Shown here one piece after another: positions 36,513 through 49,400 of a stretch of 64,000 bases of DNA. Position numbers and translations under genes: made by a program. Position 1 is the first letter of the stretch; every line of letters starts with the position of its first letter. A model generated the notes under the pieces. The model saw nothing but the letters and a program-made list of their open reading frames with translations, was not told the DNA's origin and made no database searches. This DNA is from Heterobilharzia americana (taxonomy: Eukaryota; Platyhelminthes; Trematoda; Strigeidida; Schistosomatidae). The stretch covers positions 105,952,701-106,016,700 of the forward strand of contig OX104134.1 of the NCBI GenBank assembly GCA_944470555.2, given 5' to 3'.

Positions 36513-39500
36513 TGTGAATGGCATGCTTAAAGCCACAGGTTCTCATCTATGTGCGTTCTCTGGATCTCATCAAGGCCTCAGTCGCACCTCTACATGCCAT
36601 CTTTCTGCGAAACGTCGCACTACTGAACATCGGTGGCCAGGCGCTATCCAGGTTAAGTGGCTATTTAGACGGTATAAAGCTCTGCACACCTGCGTACACT
36701 CAACTTGTAGAGCTGCGTGGTCCTGCGCACCACAATGACTAGCTATGGGTCTGTAATTGATCATACCTTTTATGAATCGCCTACCATGGAGTTTCAGGCG
36801 TCCAGCGCTGCCTCACTAGAACTGTGTCAATTCGTGCAAGGCGGTGAGAACCGAAACGTACTTCCCTGCAATGTGCCTGCTAATGAATATTCTTGTCGTC
36901 ATTTGCTGAGTATGCTCAGGTTACTAGTCCATATTTTTAAGTAGCAGGTCCCAGGCTTTCAAGGATACTGAAGCCCCGGTAGACTTAACTGAGGAATTCC
37001 AGGAAGTAATGCCACTGGATCCATTCTTCAGATGGAAAGAGGTTGAGGATAAAATTAACGAGCTGCAGAAATGATGTCGCCGTGGTCTTTTACGATCGAA
37101 GTAGGTCGCTTACACTCACTATGTTCACGTGGAAAGCAAGATATCGAACGATAGTTGTTTGAAGTGCGCCGTTGTTTTTAAGCTTACTTTTTGAGCGAAT
37201 GGCGGATATCGAGGTATGGGTTGATTAAGAAAACGTAGTCCCTCCCATTTGTGGGAAGCCTAAGATCTAATTTTCAAAAGTGCCCGCCATTGTTCCAGTC
37301 AAATTGTTGTCTCGTACTCAACAAATTTGGCGATGAATTCGCCGCAGACGTTGCAGCTAAAGTGAGCAAATTCTGCAGAAGAATCCTTGACATGCATAGT
37401 GAACGTTCTACCTTCCTAATAGTGTTATGTAACACATGTCCGCAAACGTTATGCGAATCGTCGCTCATGGTTGTCACTCGAACATTTCAGTAATGACTGC
37501 CGCACACGGAACCCTTTTGACCGAAAATACACCTGAACGGAGGCGAATGTGCCATGAAACTCCACACGCTCTCCGTTGTAATATACCCTTACATGTACCG
37601 AGGCCGTCCGTCAAGATAAAAGCTACATTTTATATCTAATGTCTACGATTCGCTTCCGGGCAGCGAAGGGTACCACACTGAAAGCGTGTCAAATAGCTGT
37701 CTGATTTAGTGTTTGGTTAAAGGTTAAATACTTATTTTGATCGGTCAACTGAGGTATAAAATGCCCGACAAGATTTTCCCTGGCCAAACACTAACACCGA
37801 AACAAAGCGAAATACAAAAGAGGTCCACCTGAATGGAGGATGGACTTAACTTTGGCAGCAGATCATCAACTACAGTTTTTTACCAACAAACTGATCACAG
37901 TCTTCAAGATTTGTTTACCTTAATAAATCTACAGCCTTTCTCAGGGTCGTGAGTACCTGTCTGCCTGCTAATCATGCGCATTTGGCAAAGTAGAAGTTCA
38001 CCCAAAGTTTACTCCGATTTCTTGATAACTTCACCACATAATATCGTGTATCCAGATATTTTTACGAACCATGTGACAAAAATATTAGTCCCTCATGACC
38101 ACGAATAAAAGTGTTCACAAGATCCGAATAGGTTCAGAGGACATTAACCCCTATGTTTTCCAACTTGCCTTAACTGATACGGAGGTTTTTGTCTGCTCGT
38201 CCTTTTAGTTGTCCTCCTTTAGAACCAGTGTGAAGAAAACATCCTAACCCCCACTTCTACTAGAAAATTTAAATCCACTGGAAATATTACTTGGTTTGGG
38301 GTAACAATGAACTCATTTGTTGATCAGTCCCTTTAAAAGCAGCATAAATAGAGCTAATTCCGAGATGAATGATTCAAATTTCTAGACGATCAAAGCCATG
38401 AAGTAAATTCGAATCAATAATGAAATCAAGGACCCAAATTTGACTACAGGCTATTGAGGAATGGTTGTTGTGCAGACTCGGCCGACGCAAAGGCCAATCA
38501 CCTACGACTCTTGCCCCTTGTATGCCACCGAGTGTGAGAGCAAGAAAAAGCATTAGGGTAGCCGGATGGAACAGTATGTCCAATCGACCCTGAGAAAATA
38601 AGGATACGTTCCGACTGACTGGCTACAGAATCGCGTACAACAGCACAACATGACACAACGACGTAACAAGTGTCATCAGTGCTTGGCCATAAGCATTCGG
38701 CTTGATAAGTCCGCTAAAAATATGGAGGTCAGCACCATGCTGAATCTCATCAAACCCCCAAGTTATTGGTTTCGGAGGACCATTTGCCGCTACGGCTCAC
38801 TTCCCCTTAGTGAGAACCACAAGATGATACCGGCCGGAAATGAAGGCCTGTTGATTTCGCCAGTAGTAAGATTCCCACTGTAAAGAACGGATTCGGACGC
38901 CCAAAGTTATCCTCAGGTTGTGTTGAAAAGAATAAAACGAAGGGTCGAAAAGTGGGCCGAATCCATTCTCCGTGATTCTTTCACTTTCTGTCTAGTTCCC
39001 GTTGCACCTAGGACAAAAATAAAAGTCTTCGATACCAGGCAAACGAAAATCGGGTGCACTAGCACACTACGTGTAAAAATAGGTCGATGAGGACGTTTTG
39101 GCTTCTTTTGTTTTGTCCACTTTTTGAAACACATCCATTCCGTAACAAAAATGATACCTTGGCGAAAGAAGGAAGGGAAATTTTCGCAAGTCCGGCGAAA
39201 ACTGCCACGAGAGTTAACTTTTTGAAGATTAAAACGGTGCAAGATCATGCCTACTAGACAGTTAGGCTTGTTTTTTAAACGTTCCGAGAACATAACAGTC
39301 TGACCCGAACGTGTTTTCCGATGTTCCGAAGTTAATCGCGTACCCGTCTCGTTGGACTGGTCGTTCGGAAATCTGACAATCGCATCTTTCACAAGCTGGC
39401 CACAGTGAAGTATAAAGTGCAATCGGGCGTCATTTTAGCATTCAGCCGTCGGTACTCACCAGTCGGACACCAGCCATTGCTTTTCGTTCAGGGTGCTGTG

Positions 39501-40185
39501 TGCAAAGGCGACGCTCGGACACTGTTTGGGGGTTTGACTATACCCGGCTCAAGCGTGTATTTGGGCCCGTTCTTGCCGTTCTCAGCCTCCCAGGGGCAAG
39601 AAGGCGTGCTCTCGGTGCCGCGGCTGGACATGTGGCTATGGTGTGGCACAACACATTCCTGATTATGCATTGTGAAGCGTGCGTCATTGTTCTCAACTTC
39701 GAAAATTATCTGGCGCTATCTGAGGAAGGAGTCAACCGGGTGTTACTTTCGAACTGTGGTAAAACTCAGATGTACGTAGGCGGTAAAGTCAAGAGATAAC
39801 TTGGTGTTTTAATTTTTCAGCCTTCATCGACATCAATCTACGAGGTATTCGTGACGGTTCGGGAAATCTATGCTAGTTGTGGGCATTGAAACATCAACCT
39901 GAAGGAAGATCCAGTAGATAAGTTTGCGTTAACGTAAGTTGGGGTAGGTCTACCTCTTCCCAGAGCTTGCTATCTCTTAACCATCAGCTGCCTGAAGGCA
40001 GAAGAATGGTCCATAATGACCTTCGCATTTGGTTACAAGAAGAAAGCTAGCCTCTGCGTCCAAGTAGATGAGGTAAATAACTATCGCTTCCACGTCAGTG
40101 ACAAACAACACTCGGATTACCCATCCGGCTGCGGCTACCGATAAAGTGTGTCGGCGTGGTGGTTCCCTGGTTATAATGGGACTCT
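36513..40185. other. Unassigned DNA left of the giant inverted repeat
   Basis: The longest frame in the window lies here (38,913-39,422 minus, 169 codons). It is basic, contains a KWTKQKKPKRPHRP stretch and has no recognised domain. Overlapping plus frames at 39,405-39,662 and 39,500-39,799 also lack matches. Base composition is GC-richer than the left half of the window. No exon resembling WDR26 exons 2-4 was seen, which matters because the left-arm WDR26 exon points into this stretch. Confidence 0.4.
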
Positions 40186-43100
40186 CCGAATCTTATGTCC
40201 TAGATGCCGTGCCAATTTCATTGTGGTTCACATCATATTTTGTCTCACTTGCCCTGTCACTTTGTTGATTTCCTCAACTCGTCTACGGCGGCTAGCGCTG
40301 CCGTGAGATTTTCTAATTTGTTGGACAGCATTTTTCTGATTGCGACTCAACGGGAAATGATAGCTGTGCAGCCTGTGAAGGAGGTAATACAAATACGGAA
40401 GCTTCAGTCAAAACTAGCATTTCTTCAGATGGCCGCATGCTTATATGATGTAGCCATTTATTTCAGTTGTTGCGTTAGCTAAATAGAACCACTGAAATTA
40501 CTTACTGTAAAACCATCTGGTGGGACAACAGTCTATAAGTTCGAATATAAACAAAATCACTTCGACTCGTACACCAATAACCTTAAGAATGTTTGCGAAA
40601 CTGAGGACTTGCTCATAAGAAGTACAATCATTCTTTGATCTGAAATCAGTTTCAGCACAGACAAGTATTAGAACTGACAACCAGACCTAAGGTTCGGTGA
40701 ACCCTTCTTTATGACGTCCAAGATTTGTCCTGGTCGATCAACTAGACTGTAATGCAGTTAAAAAACATTCATAAAGACTCGTAACCAATAACTAAATTTC
40801 AAACTGAGACCAAGGATTACCCTATAATAGTTATAACTACAATGCCTCACATAATCATATCAAGTTAAAAAGAAACACGATGAAAAACTGAAGTGGGAAT
40901 GGAATAGACGAATATAGGTAAAGAAGAAGGGGTTAAACCAGTAAAATAATGTAGCCCATTGGCAACAATGAAGACAAGACATGTTATATCCGAGTCACTG
41001 AAGGCATTACCTTCAATCAACAGCTAAAATTTCTAACCTATTAATGATGTATAATTCTTCTTTCCAGTAGTGTTCCCCCATTTGCAAGGTGGGCAAATCG
41101 GCGTTTGCTCACAGCTATCTGATAGCAGAGGTATGCCAGGACATATTTCTTATATGGTACTCTTCAGCAATCACGACGAAAATTACGAAAGCAATCCTTA
41201 AACATGAGACTGCATATGTGGAAAAGACAAACCGAATACAAAGTCAGGTCAGGCTTTAGTATGATTTCTCTTCGTGAGAATAACGTGACAAAAGAGACTC
41301 ACTAAGAGACGTCACCAAGGCTTTTTAGAGGATCTAAACCGCTCCGACTACACATGAAACTGGTTCGGTAGTACTAGTGTTTCATTGCTGCTCAGATCCA
41401 GGTTGCTCAATAGAATTCACGATGAATTTGCAGTGGATCACAACTCAGTTCGTGATAAAGCGAAATAATCCGCCACATAATGAGTCACATTGAATGCATT
41501 AGCATCTATGATACCACTACGTCATGCAAGTCAATGAAGTAGGGTTTGGAACAATGACCCACTGCCTAAAATCAGTTTATGGGTGGATGAGTCGTTGCGG
41601 ACCAATGCCAAATAACGTATGATTTAGTCTGCCAAATATTTGTCTACGTAACTAGGAGCAAATTTTATACATGCAAGAAAGCATATTACACCTGAAAAAT
41701 GGAGAATGTAGGTGGGTGACAAAAATAGCTTCCTTTTACATCAAGAAACATGTACTACAAAATGACTAGGATAAATGTGAGAAAAACCAACGTTTCAAAT
41801 CCCACAAAGTGAAGTCGATAGAATAAAATGGGTGTGATAACCATCAATGGAAATGCTAAGGGAGGGCGAACAAGTGAGTGATCCGGATTTTGGGAGTTTT
41901 TAAAAGGAAAACACCGATCTGTAAGATTCATACCTGCATCAATACGATCCCCCAGTATTCATGACGGAGAAGGAAACCGACATTTTCCTACGGGCAACCA
42001 CTGGCCTTAAATGTAACATGTCCTGGTATAAGCACCCATAGCCTTTCTAAGACTAGCCACATTTTATTAGACATCGCTTGGTGTGATATAGGTTTTGGAC
42101 CCTTATGTTCCCGCTTACACAGTGATGAGCAACAGTTTCTGCTGCAAAAGCCGAACGAATATATGATGGATAAATGTTTGATGCCATCACATTCTATGCG
42201 GCACTTTTTAAATACCTTATCCAATTATTGCAGCCATGAATTACTTTTTCCTGCCACAAATCTCGTTCAAGAGCAACTTACATCACACCACCGACCTTCT
42301 AATATTGCGTGGCGCAGCTCCGTTGCATCTTTGTGCTCCAAGGCTATTCCAGACTCTTTCGATAGCTGTGTATACGTGCCACTAAAAGTAGGCGTTACTT
42401 GAGTGAAAAATTCATACTTAAATCCCTTGTCACACAGATACTGGCCTATAAGACGCAGCATTTCTTCATCGCGAACCGATAAGCTCCTTGATATCGATCT
42501 AACCAAGGTGTAATCATTTTTCGTTGCGGTAACACCATTAAACTGGCCATACAAAACATCCCCGTTTTGTTGTAACATTACTCAAACCTAAGGTGGACCA
42601 GAGACAACGCCTGTCGGACAGAATAAGATGCTAGTATATTGGGAGTTTGTCAGATAACAGCTGATCAGAGATTGTCAGTCAGTTTAAACAGATGCCAAAT
42701 GTCCAATAGCAAGTTCCTAAATTTTTGGTCGAAAATGTCTCCTCGATGCAACATGAAACCAACAGATATTTCTGGTTGAGATTTCGTTTTTGATAATCTT
42801 GAACTTCTTGGGTCAGAAACAAATATGTTTATAAACCGAACTTGACTCAGTTGGGGATCGACTCTCAGTGCCTTCGCGCATGTGCTTCGTGTCTGTTTGA
42901 ATAGTCTGTATATATGTTTGTGTTTGTCTTCGGCCCAGTGGTGTCTTTTTAATATAGGTGGTTTGCGAGTGGAGTTGTCCGCTACTTCAAGTGTTAAAAG
43001 CGGCACGGGCGGGCTGATGGCATACATGGCTTTGTCAAGAGATTATCTTCAATGGGTATTCATCTCTTGTCAAACGTGGGCAGCCTCAAAATCTGTCGGT

Positions 43101-45397
43101 CCCAGTGCTGCCAGTAGTTCCGGAGCGTTCAGTCACCTAACTTTCCGAGAAGACTCTTCAGACGGTCAGGTTAGTTTGGCCTTACAGATATACCGGAGGC
43201 CGACGACAAACGACAACTGCTCAACTGAGAGGGGATTTCTATGCTGTCAACAACTCTTAATGTTTGGAGACTCGGTTAAGCGGGATGAGGTCTGAGCTGC
43301 ACTCCATTTCCCAACTCATATCATTTCCCCACAAGTCTCCAGTCAGGTTGAAAACTCGGGCTTCGGCGGGACCCTCACTCTCGCTGAACGTATGATCTGC
43401 AAAGCGAACCCTAGCTAGGGTAAAATCTCTCATACTTGGAATGTATGTCCTCCGGTTTAAGGGAGCAATTGATTGCCTCAAATATGTGATTTCCGTGCGG
43501 GGAGCTAACAGATGACTTCCTATCGACAGGTGGTTATTACTAATCGCTTAGTGATCCTGAGGGGCTTTGTGACATCCCGAATTCCCTATCATTGACCTCA
43601 CCCCGGATAAGTTCACACTCTGAATCGCCAAGTTGAGCTACTCAGTTGCAGAGGACTGCCTTGCACCACCAGAATCTGCTGCTTCCACAAGTTTCCTACA
43701 CTAGTGAGGCCGTGTGTTTGGCAACATGTTTCTCCATCTTCAGACTCACTCTTATTAACTAGGAGTGAAATGCGACTCATTTGGCACCTTCCTTCTCTTG
43801 GCACTAGCGGTGGTACTTTTATAACCTATTCGGCCATAGCTGCCAAAACGTAAGAAGCTGATACCCTGGATCCACTCAGCTTCAAACACTTCCTATGCCG
43901 CCCCAGTACCTCGTATCGGTCGGATGTGTATGAGCACCAGTTTCCCCCCTGAACGACGGCTATAACTTTCCAAAAGTAGTTCATATAACACACACGCACA
44001 CACATCCTATGGAATGGTCAGTTAGATCTACGAGAGATGAATCTAAATGTGCAGCCTCTTACTTTCATCATCTCATGGACCAGGTGAGGATATAATCATG
44101 AGTCCAGATACACCAAGCCGTGATTTCTTTCGCTACGTGAACGACAAGACGCCTAGAGAGAGAGAGAGGTGATGGAATAATAACGATAACAATTTGATTC
44201 GCATGTAACAGTAGCTGTACACAAAGCTAGTGGTGGAATAATGGCATATGAGTGGCAGCGACTGACCCTTGTAGCCGACACCCAGTAGATGGGAGGCTCG
44301 CTGGTTTGTTACACGACTGTCGCGAATCACCAAAGCCCACTGTCCTCAAGCCATTAAAAATGGGCGCGAAAACTCCACACGCTGGCAACTACAAGATACT
44401 GGTCCCGACAAGGGAAACCACATAACCCTACCAGTACCACTGGTTTTCCTACAAAACTTCATGGCCGCGGTGAGCTAGTGTTTCTCAGTTCCCTGCCTCT
44501 GTTGCAATCGATTTTTCTGCAGAAGAATACATTTCGTTGGATGCCGAATGTTAGTTATTGCCCTTTTAAGTGACACCACTTCAGCCAAGATTTACAGTCG
44601 GATTTCTACGTTTTCTTAGAAAAATAATTAAATATAACGAAGTGAAGGTGGATATCCGCACTCTCCCAGGTGACGTTGAATTAGTTACTTTGTTGTTCTC
44701 AACAGATGTGTCTATGAAGTAGTGGTCTGTTCAGTGTAGACTGCTTCCCAACACTGCCTAAGGAACTTGAGTTCCATCTCGAATTTCATTCTGCCCCGAT
44801 AACCCCAGCTGGTGGTCCCAGTTGGTGGACAAACTGTGGGAACTGAAAAGGTAACCTGAAACGAACCGGTCGTCATATAGTTCTCGCCGGCCGATTCCTT
44901 CTACGCTACCAGATGACTCAGTCAATACATAAGCCACCATGGTCCGTCGTCACGAGCTTTTCTCCTAGCGTATTATGATTTTGCTTTTCCAAAAGTCTTA
45001 AATTTCGTGTCGATGTTTTACTTAAGATTCAGAGCCAACCACCATGATCGTCACCATCAAATCCTGTTAAGGGAGGACACTTCGTAATTTCGTGCCCCTA
45101 TCTGACATATATTCTCATGCCAAAACAGTCACTGATTCACGGCATCACACTGCTCTTGTTTCTGCATAGTACACGAACTACTTTGACCAAGAAAGATTTA
45201 GTTGTGCCATATAGTTTTTCGACATACAAGAGAGAGCGGTTTTTGGTAAGTAACTTCGCCATTCAACAAACGTTGGTGGGCAGGAATGTCATTACAACTA
45301 GTGCCTGCCACTTTATATGTGGTCTCGCTTTTAGCGAGGAATCATCTCAAGCTATCCTTCGGTTCACCTAAAATGTTTGGCACTGCATTCATTCTAA
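40186..45397 (+). repeat. Left arm of 11.4-kb inverted repeat (5,212 bp)
   Basis: Each base at x here matches the complement of base 91,819-x (91,818-x between about 40,937 and 43,816) in the right arm. The outer edge is CCGAATCTTATGTCC at 40,186 and the inner edge is CATTCATTCTAA ending at 45,397. Differences noticed: C/T at 40,258 (right 51,561), one base missing in the ACCAG/ACCCAG run near 40,937, and one extra T near 43,817-43,820. The arm contains a duplicate of the first WDR26 coding exons on the minus strand. No target duplication was found at the outer edges. Confidence 0.97.
42282..42578 (-). pseudogene. Duplicate of WDR26 first exons in left arm, orphaned
   Basis: This mirrors 49,240-49,536: the same 99-codon open stretch including the 36-nt micro-intron (42,382-42,417) and the same splice donor at its end. 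It encodes the identical N-terminus and LisH domain. Downstream on the minus strand the copied intron ends at 40,186 and unrelated DNA follows; no copy of exons 2-4 was recognised. A transcript from here would have to splice to unknown sequence or end early. It is called a pseudogene because the gene is incomplete, not because the exon is damaged. Confidence 0.8.
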
Positions 45398-46421
45398 GTC
45401 TGATCTCGAGAAGCATCTGTGGTCTGAACTTCAGTCCACCGTTTTACATGATAACATCAGTCGCAGCGTATGGTTTGGCGGTCGAAACATGGTGTTCTCA
45501 TCGACTGTCTGCATGAAAATGCCGGTGATACGGGATATTTTCCGGCGTTAACCACGTGGACAAATCTGAGGTGTTCATTTTTAGCTTGACGTCAGAGTGA
45601 CTTTTTGGTGAAGTGACGACGAAAGTTTGCGTTATTATTTAAAATCTGATTGGCACAAAATATGACAGAAAATGTGGGCATGGGGTGAGGATTATTTATC
45701 ATTTGCAATACACCTACCGCTTTGGTGTCATTCATGTCATAATAAACTCGAAGTTTCTGCCTCCTGATTACTACACAGATATCGGCTATGTTTCAGAATG
45801 GCAAATTTGCTACCGACAGTGAAATCAGAGTAATATAGTTATTAGGCGTCGCTCAAACGAGGCTGATAGTCCAGTCTGCCACCAAAGTGTCTGGAAACCA
45901 GCCGGTACCCATGACGCTTGTTTTCGAAGCAGCGAGTGCTCTGATATCAGAAGAAAGATTGATTCACGCCAAGGACCTTCAATAAGGAACCATTACATAT
46001 ATGGACATTTTGAGCTTTGTTTCATAAGCTGTTACAGGCTACCTGAGCTAATATTGGAAGAGCTGCCAATATCCACCGTCGACAATTATTTGTAGATGAA
46101 GTTCATCCACTGCATTTCTTCTGTTACCAAAGCGACAAAAGAGATAGTCGATAGTTCACCCGCAGCTACTGTACTAGCCACACAGATGTTCAGATCTGAT
46201 TTGGATAAAAAGGTTGGTTTTACATTGTACGTGTACAGAAACACTGAAGGACCGTATTACCTTCTAAAGAGCCTAGAAGTATACAGTAGTGAGATCTTGT
46301 TGAAACGCGAATCTTAAAATGCTTATAATGGTATGATTGTCAACCTGCAGAACAACGTTCAGATTCCAAATTACTGAGCAACGCACAAACAAACACAAAT
46401 TACACTGATGAGTGCTGAATG
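45398..46421. other. Unique spacer of the inverted repeat (1,024 bp)
   Basis: This single-copy sequence lies between the two arms. It holds a 73-codon plus-strand frame (46,096-46,317) with no recognised domain. No repeat or transposon end was recognised. Its two ends do not pair with each other. Confidence 0.8.
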
Positions 46422-49400
46422 TTAGAATGAATGCAGTGCCAAACATTTTAGGTGAACCGAAGGATAGCTTGAGATGATTCCTCGCTAAAAGCGAGACCAC
46501 ATATAAAGTGGCAGGCACTAGTTGTAATGACATTCCTGCCCACCAACGTTTGTTGAATGGCGAAGTTACTTACCAAAAACCGCTCTCTCTTGTATGTCGA
46601 AAAACTATATGGCACAACTAAATCTTTCTTGGTCAAAGTAGTTCGTGTACTATGCAGAAACAAGAGCAGTGTGATGCCGTGAATCAGTGACTGTTTTGGC
46701 ATGAGAATATATGTCAGATAGGGGCACGAAATTACGAAGTGTCCTCCCTTAACAGGATTTGATGGTGACGATCATGGTGGTTGGCTCTGAATCTTAAGTA
46801 AAACATCGACACGAAATTTAAGACTTTTGGAAAAGCAAAATCATAATACGCTAGGAGAAAAGCTCGTGACGACGGACCATGGTGGCTTATGTATTGACTG
46901 AGTCATCTGGTAGCGTAGAAGGAATCGGCCGGCGAGAACTATATGACGACCGGTTCGTTTCAGGTTACCTTTTCAGTTCCCACAGTTTGTCCACCAACTG
47001 GGACCACCAGCTGGGGTTATCGGGGCAGAATGAAATTCGAGATGGAACTCAAGTTCCTTAGGCAGTGTTGGGAAGCAGTCTACACTGAACAGACCACTAC
47101 TTCATAGACACATCTGTTGAGAACAACAAAGTAACTAATTCAACGTCACCTGGGAGAGTGCGGATATCCACCTTCACTTCGTTATATTTAATTATTTTTC
47201 TAAGAAAACGTAGAAATCCGACTGTAAATCTTGGCTGAAGTGGTGTCACTTAAAAGGGCAATAACTAACATTCGGCATCCAACGAAATGTATTCTTCTGC
47301 AGAAAAATCGATTGCAACAGAGGCAGGGAACTGAGAAACACTAGCTCACCGCGGCCATGAAGTTTTGTAGGAAAACCAGTGGTACTGGTAGGGTTATGTG
47401 GTTTCCCTTGTCGGGACCAGTATCTTGTAGTTGCCAGCGTGTGGAGTTTTCGCGCCCATTTTTAATGGCTTGAGGACAGTGGGCTTTGGTGATTCGCGAC
47501 AGTCGTGTAACAAACCAGCGAGCCTCCCATCTACTGGGTGTCGGCTACAAGGGTCAGTCGCTGCCACTCATATGCCATTATTCCACCACTAGCTTTGTGT
47601 ACAGCTACTGTTACATGCGAATCAAATTGTTATCGTTATTATTCCATCACCTCTCTCTCTCTCTAGGCGTCTTGTCGTTCACGTAGCGAAAGAAATCACG
47701 GCTTGGTGTATCTGGACTCATGATTATATCCTCACCTGGTCCATGAGATGATGAAAGTAAGAGGCTGCACATTTAGATTCATCTCTCGTAGATCTAACTG
47801 ACCATTCCATAGGATGTGTGTGCGTGTGTGTTATATGAACTACTTTTGGAAAGTTATAGCCGTCGTTCAGGGGGGAAACTGGTGCTCATACACATCCGAC
47901 CGATACGAGGTACTGGGGCGGCATAGGAAGTGTTTGAAGCTGAGTGGATCCAGGGTATCAGCTTCTTACGTTTTGGCAGCTATGGCCGAATAGGTTATAA
48001 AGTACCACCGCTAGTGCCAAGAGAAGGAAGGTGCCAAATGAGTCGCATTTCACTCCTAGTTAATAAGAGTGAGTCTGAAGATGGAGAAACATGTTGCCAA
48101 ACACACGGCCTCACTAGTGTAGGAAACTTGTGGAAGCAGCAGATTCTGGTGGTGCAAGGCAGTCCTCTGCAACTGAGTAGCTCAACTTGGCGATTCAGAG
48201 TGTGAACTTATCCGGGGTGAGGTCAATGATAGGGAATTCGGGATGTCACAAAGCCCCTCAGGATCACTAAGCGATTAGTAATAACCACCTGTCGATAGGA
48301 AGTCATCTGTTAGCTCCCCGCACGGAAATCACATATTTGAGGCAATCAATTGCTCCCTTAAACCGGAGGACATACATTCCAAGTATGAGAGATTTTACCC
48401 TAGCTAGGGTTCGCTTTGCAGATCATACGTTCAGCGAGAGTGAGGGTCCCGCCGAAGCCCGAGTTTTCAACCTGACTGGAGACTTGTGGGGAAATGATAT
48501 GAGTTGGGAAATGGAGTGCAGCTCAGACCTCATCCCGCTTAACCGAGTCTCCAAACATTAAGAGTTGTTGACAGCATAGAAATCCCCTCTCAGTTGAGCA
48601 GTTGTCGTTTGTCGTCGGCCTCCGGTATATCTGTAAGGCCAAACTAACCTGACCGTCTGAAGAGTCTTCTCGGAAAGTTAGGTGACTGAACGCTCCGGAA
48701 CTACTGGCAGCACTGGGACCGACAGATTTTGAGGCTGCCCACGTTTGACAAGAGATGAATACCCATTGAAGATAATCTCTTGACAAAGCCATGTATGCCA
48801 TCAGCCCGCCCGTGCCGCTTTTAACACTTGAAGTAGCGGACAACTCCACTCGCAAACCACCTATATTAAAAAGACACCACTGGGCCGAAGACAAACACAA
48901 ACATATATACAGACTATTCAAACAGACACGAAGCACATGCGCGAAGGCACTGAGAGTCGATCCCCAACTGAGTCAAGTTCGGTTTATAAACATATTTGTT
49001 TCTGACCCAAGAAGTTCAAGATTATCAAAAACGAAATCTCAACCAGAAATATCTGTTGGTTTCATGTTGCATCGAGGAGACATTTTCGACCAAAAATTTA
49101 GGAACTTGCTATTGGACATTTGGCATCTGTTTAAACTGACTGACAATCTCTGATCAGCTGTTATCTGACAAACTCCCAATATACTAGCATCTTATTCTGT
49201 CCGACAGGCGTTGTCTCTGGTCCACCTTAGGTTTGAGTAATGTTACAACAAAACGGGGATGTTTTGTATGGCCAGTTTAATGGTGTTACCGCAACGAAAA
49301 ATGATTACACCTTGGTTAGATCGATATCAAGGAGCTTATCGGTTCGCGATGAAGAAATGCTGCGTCTTATAGGCCAGTATCTGTGTGACAAGGGATTTAA

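Noticed and set aside
37700..37793. Short inverted repeat TTAGTGTTTGG about 80 bp apart
   Set aside because: Only 11 bp of pairing and no flanking duplication; not distinguishable from chance.
48523..48936. 137-codon minus frame in the right arm (and its twin at 42,882-43,295), possible divergent gene next to WDR26
   Set aside because: No recognisable domain; a 120-codon frame overlaps it on the other strand (48,791-49,153). The GC-richer composition explains open frames on both strands. Kept as unproven.
48791..49153. 120-codon plus frame ending 87 bp before the WDR26 start, possible upstream exon
   Set aside because: It is closed by a stop before WDR26, has no domain and no clear splice donor joining it to 49,240. 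It could be 5' UTR sequence.
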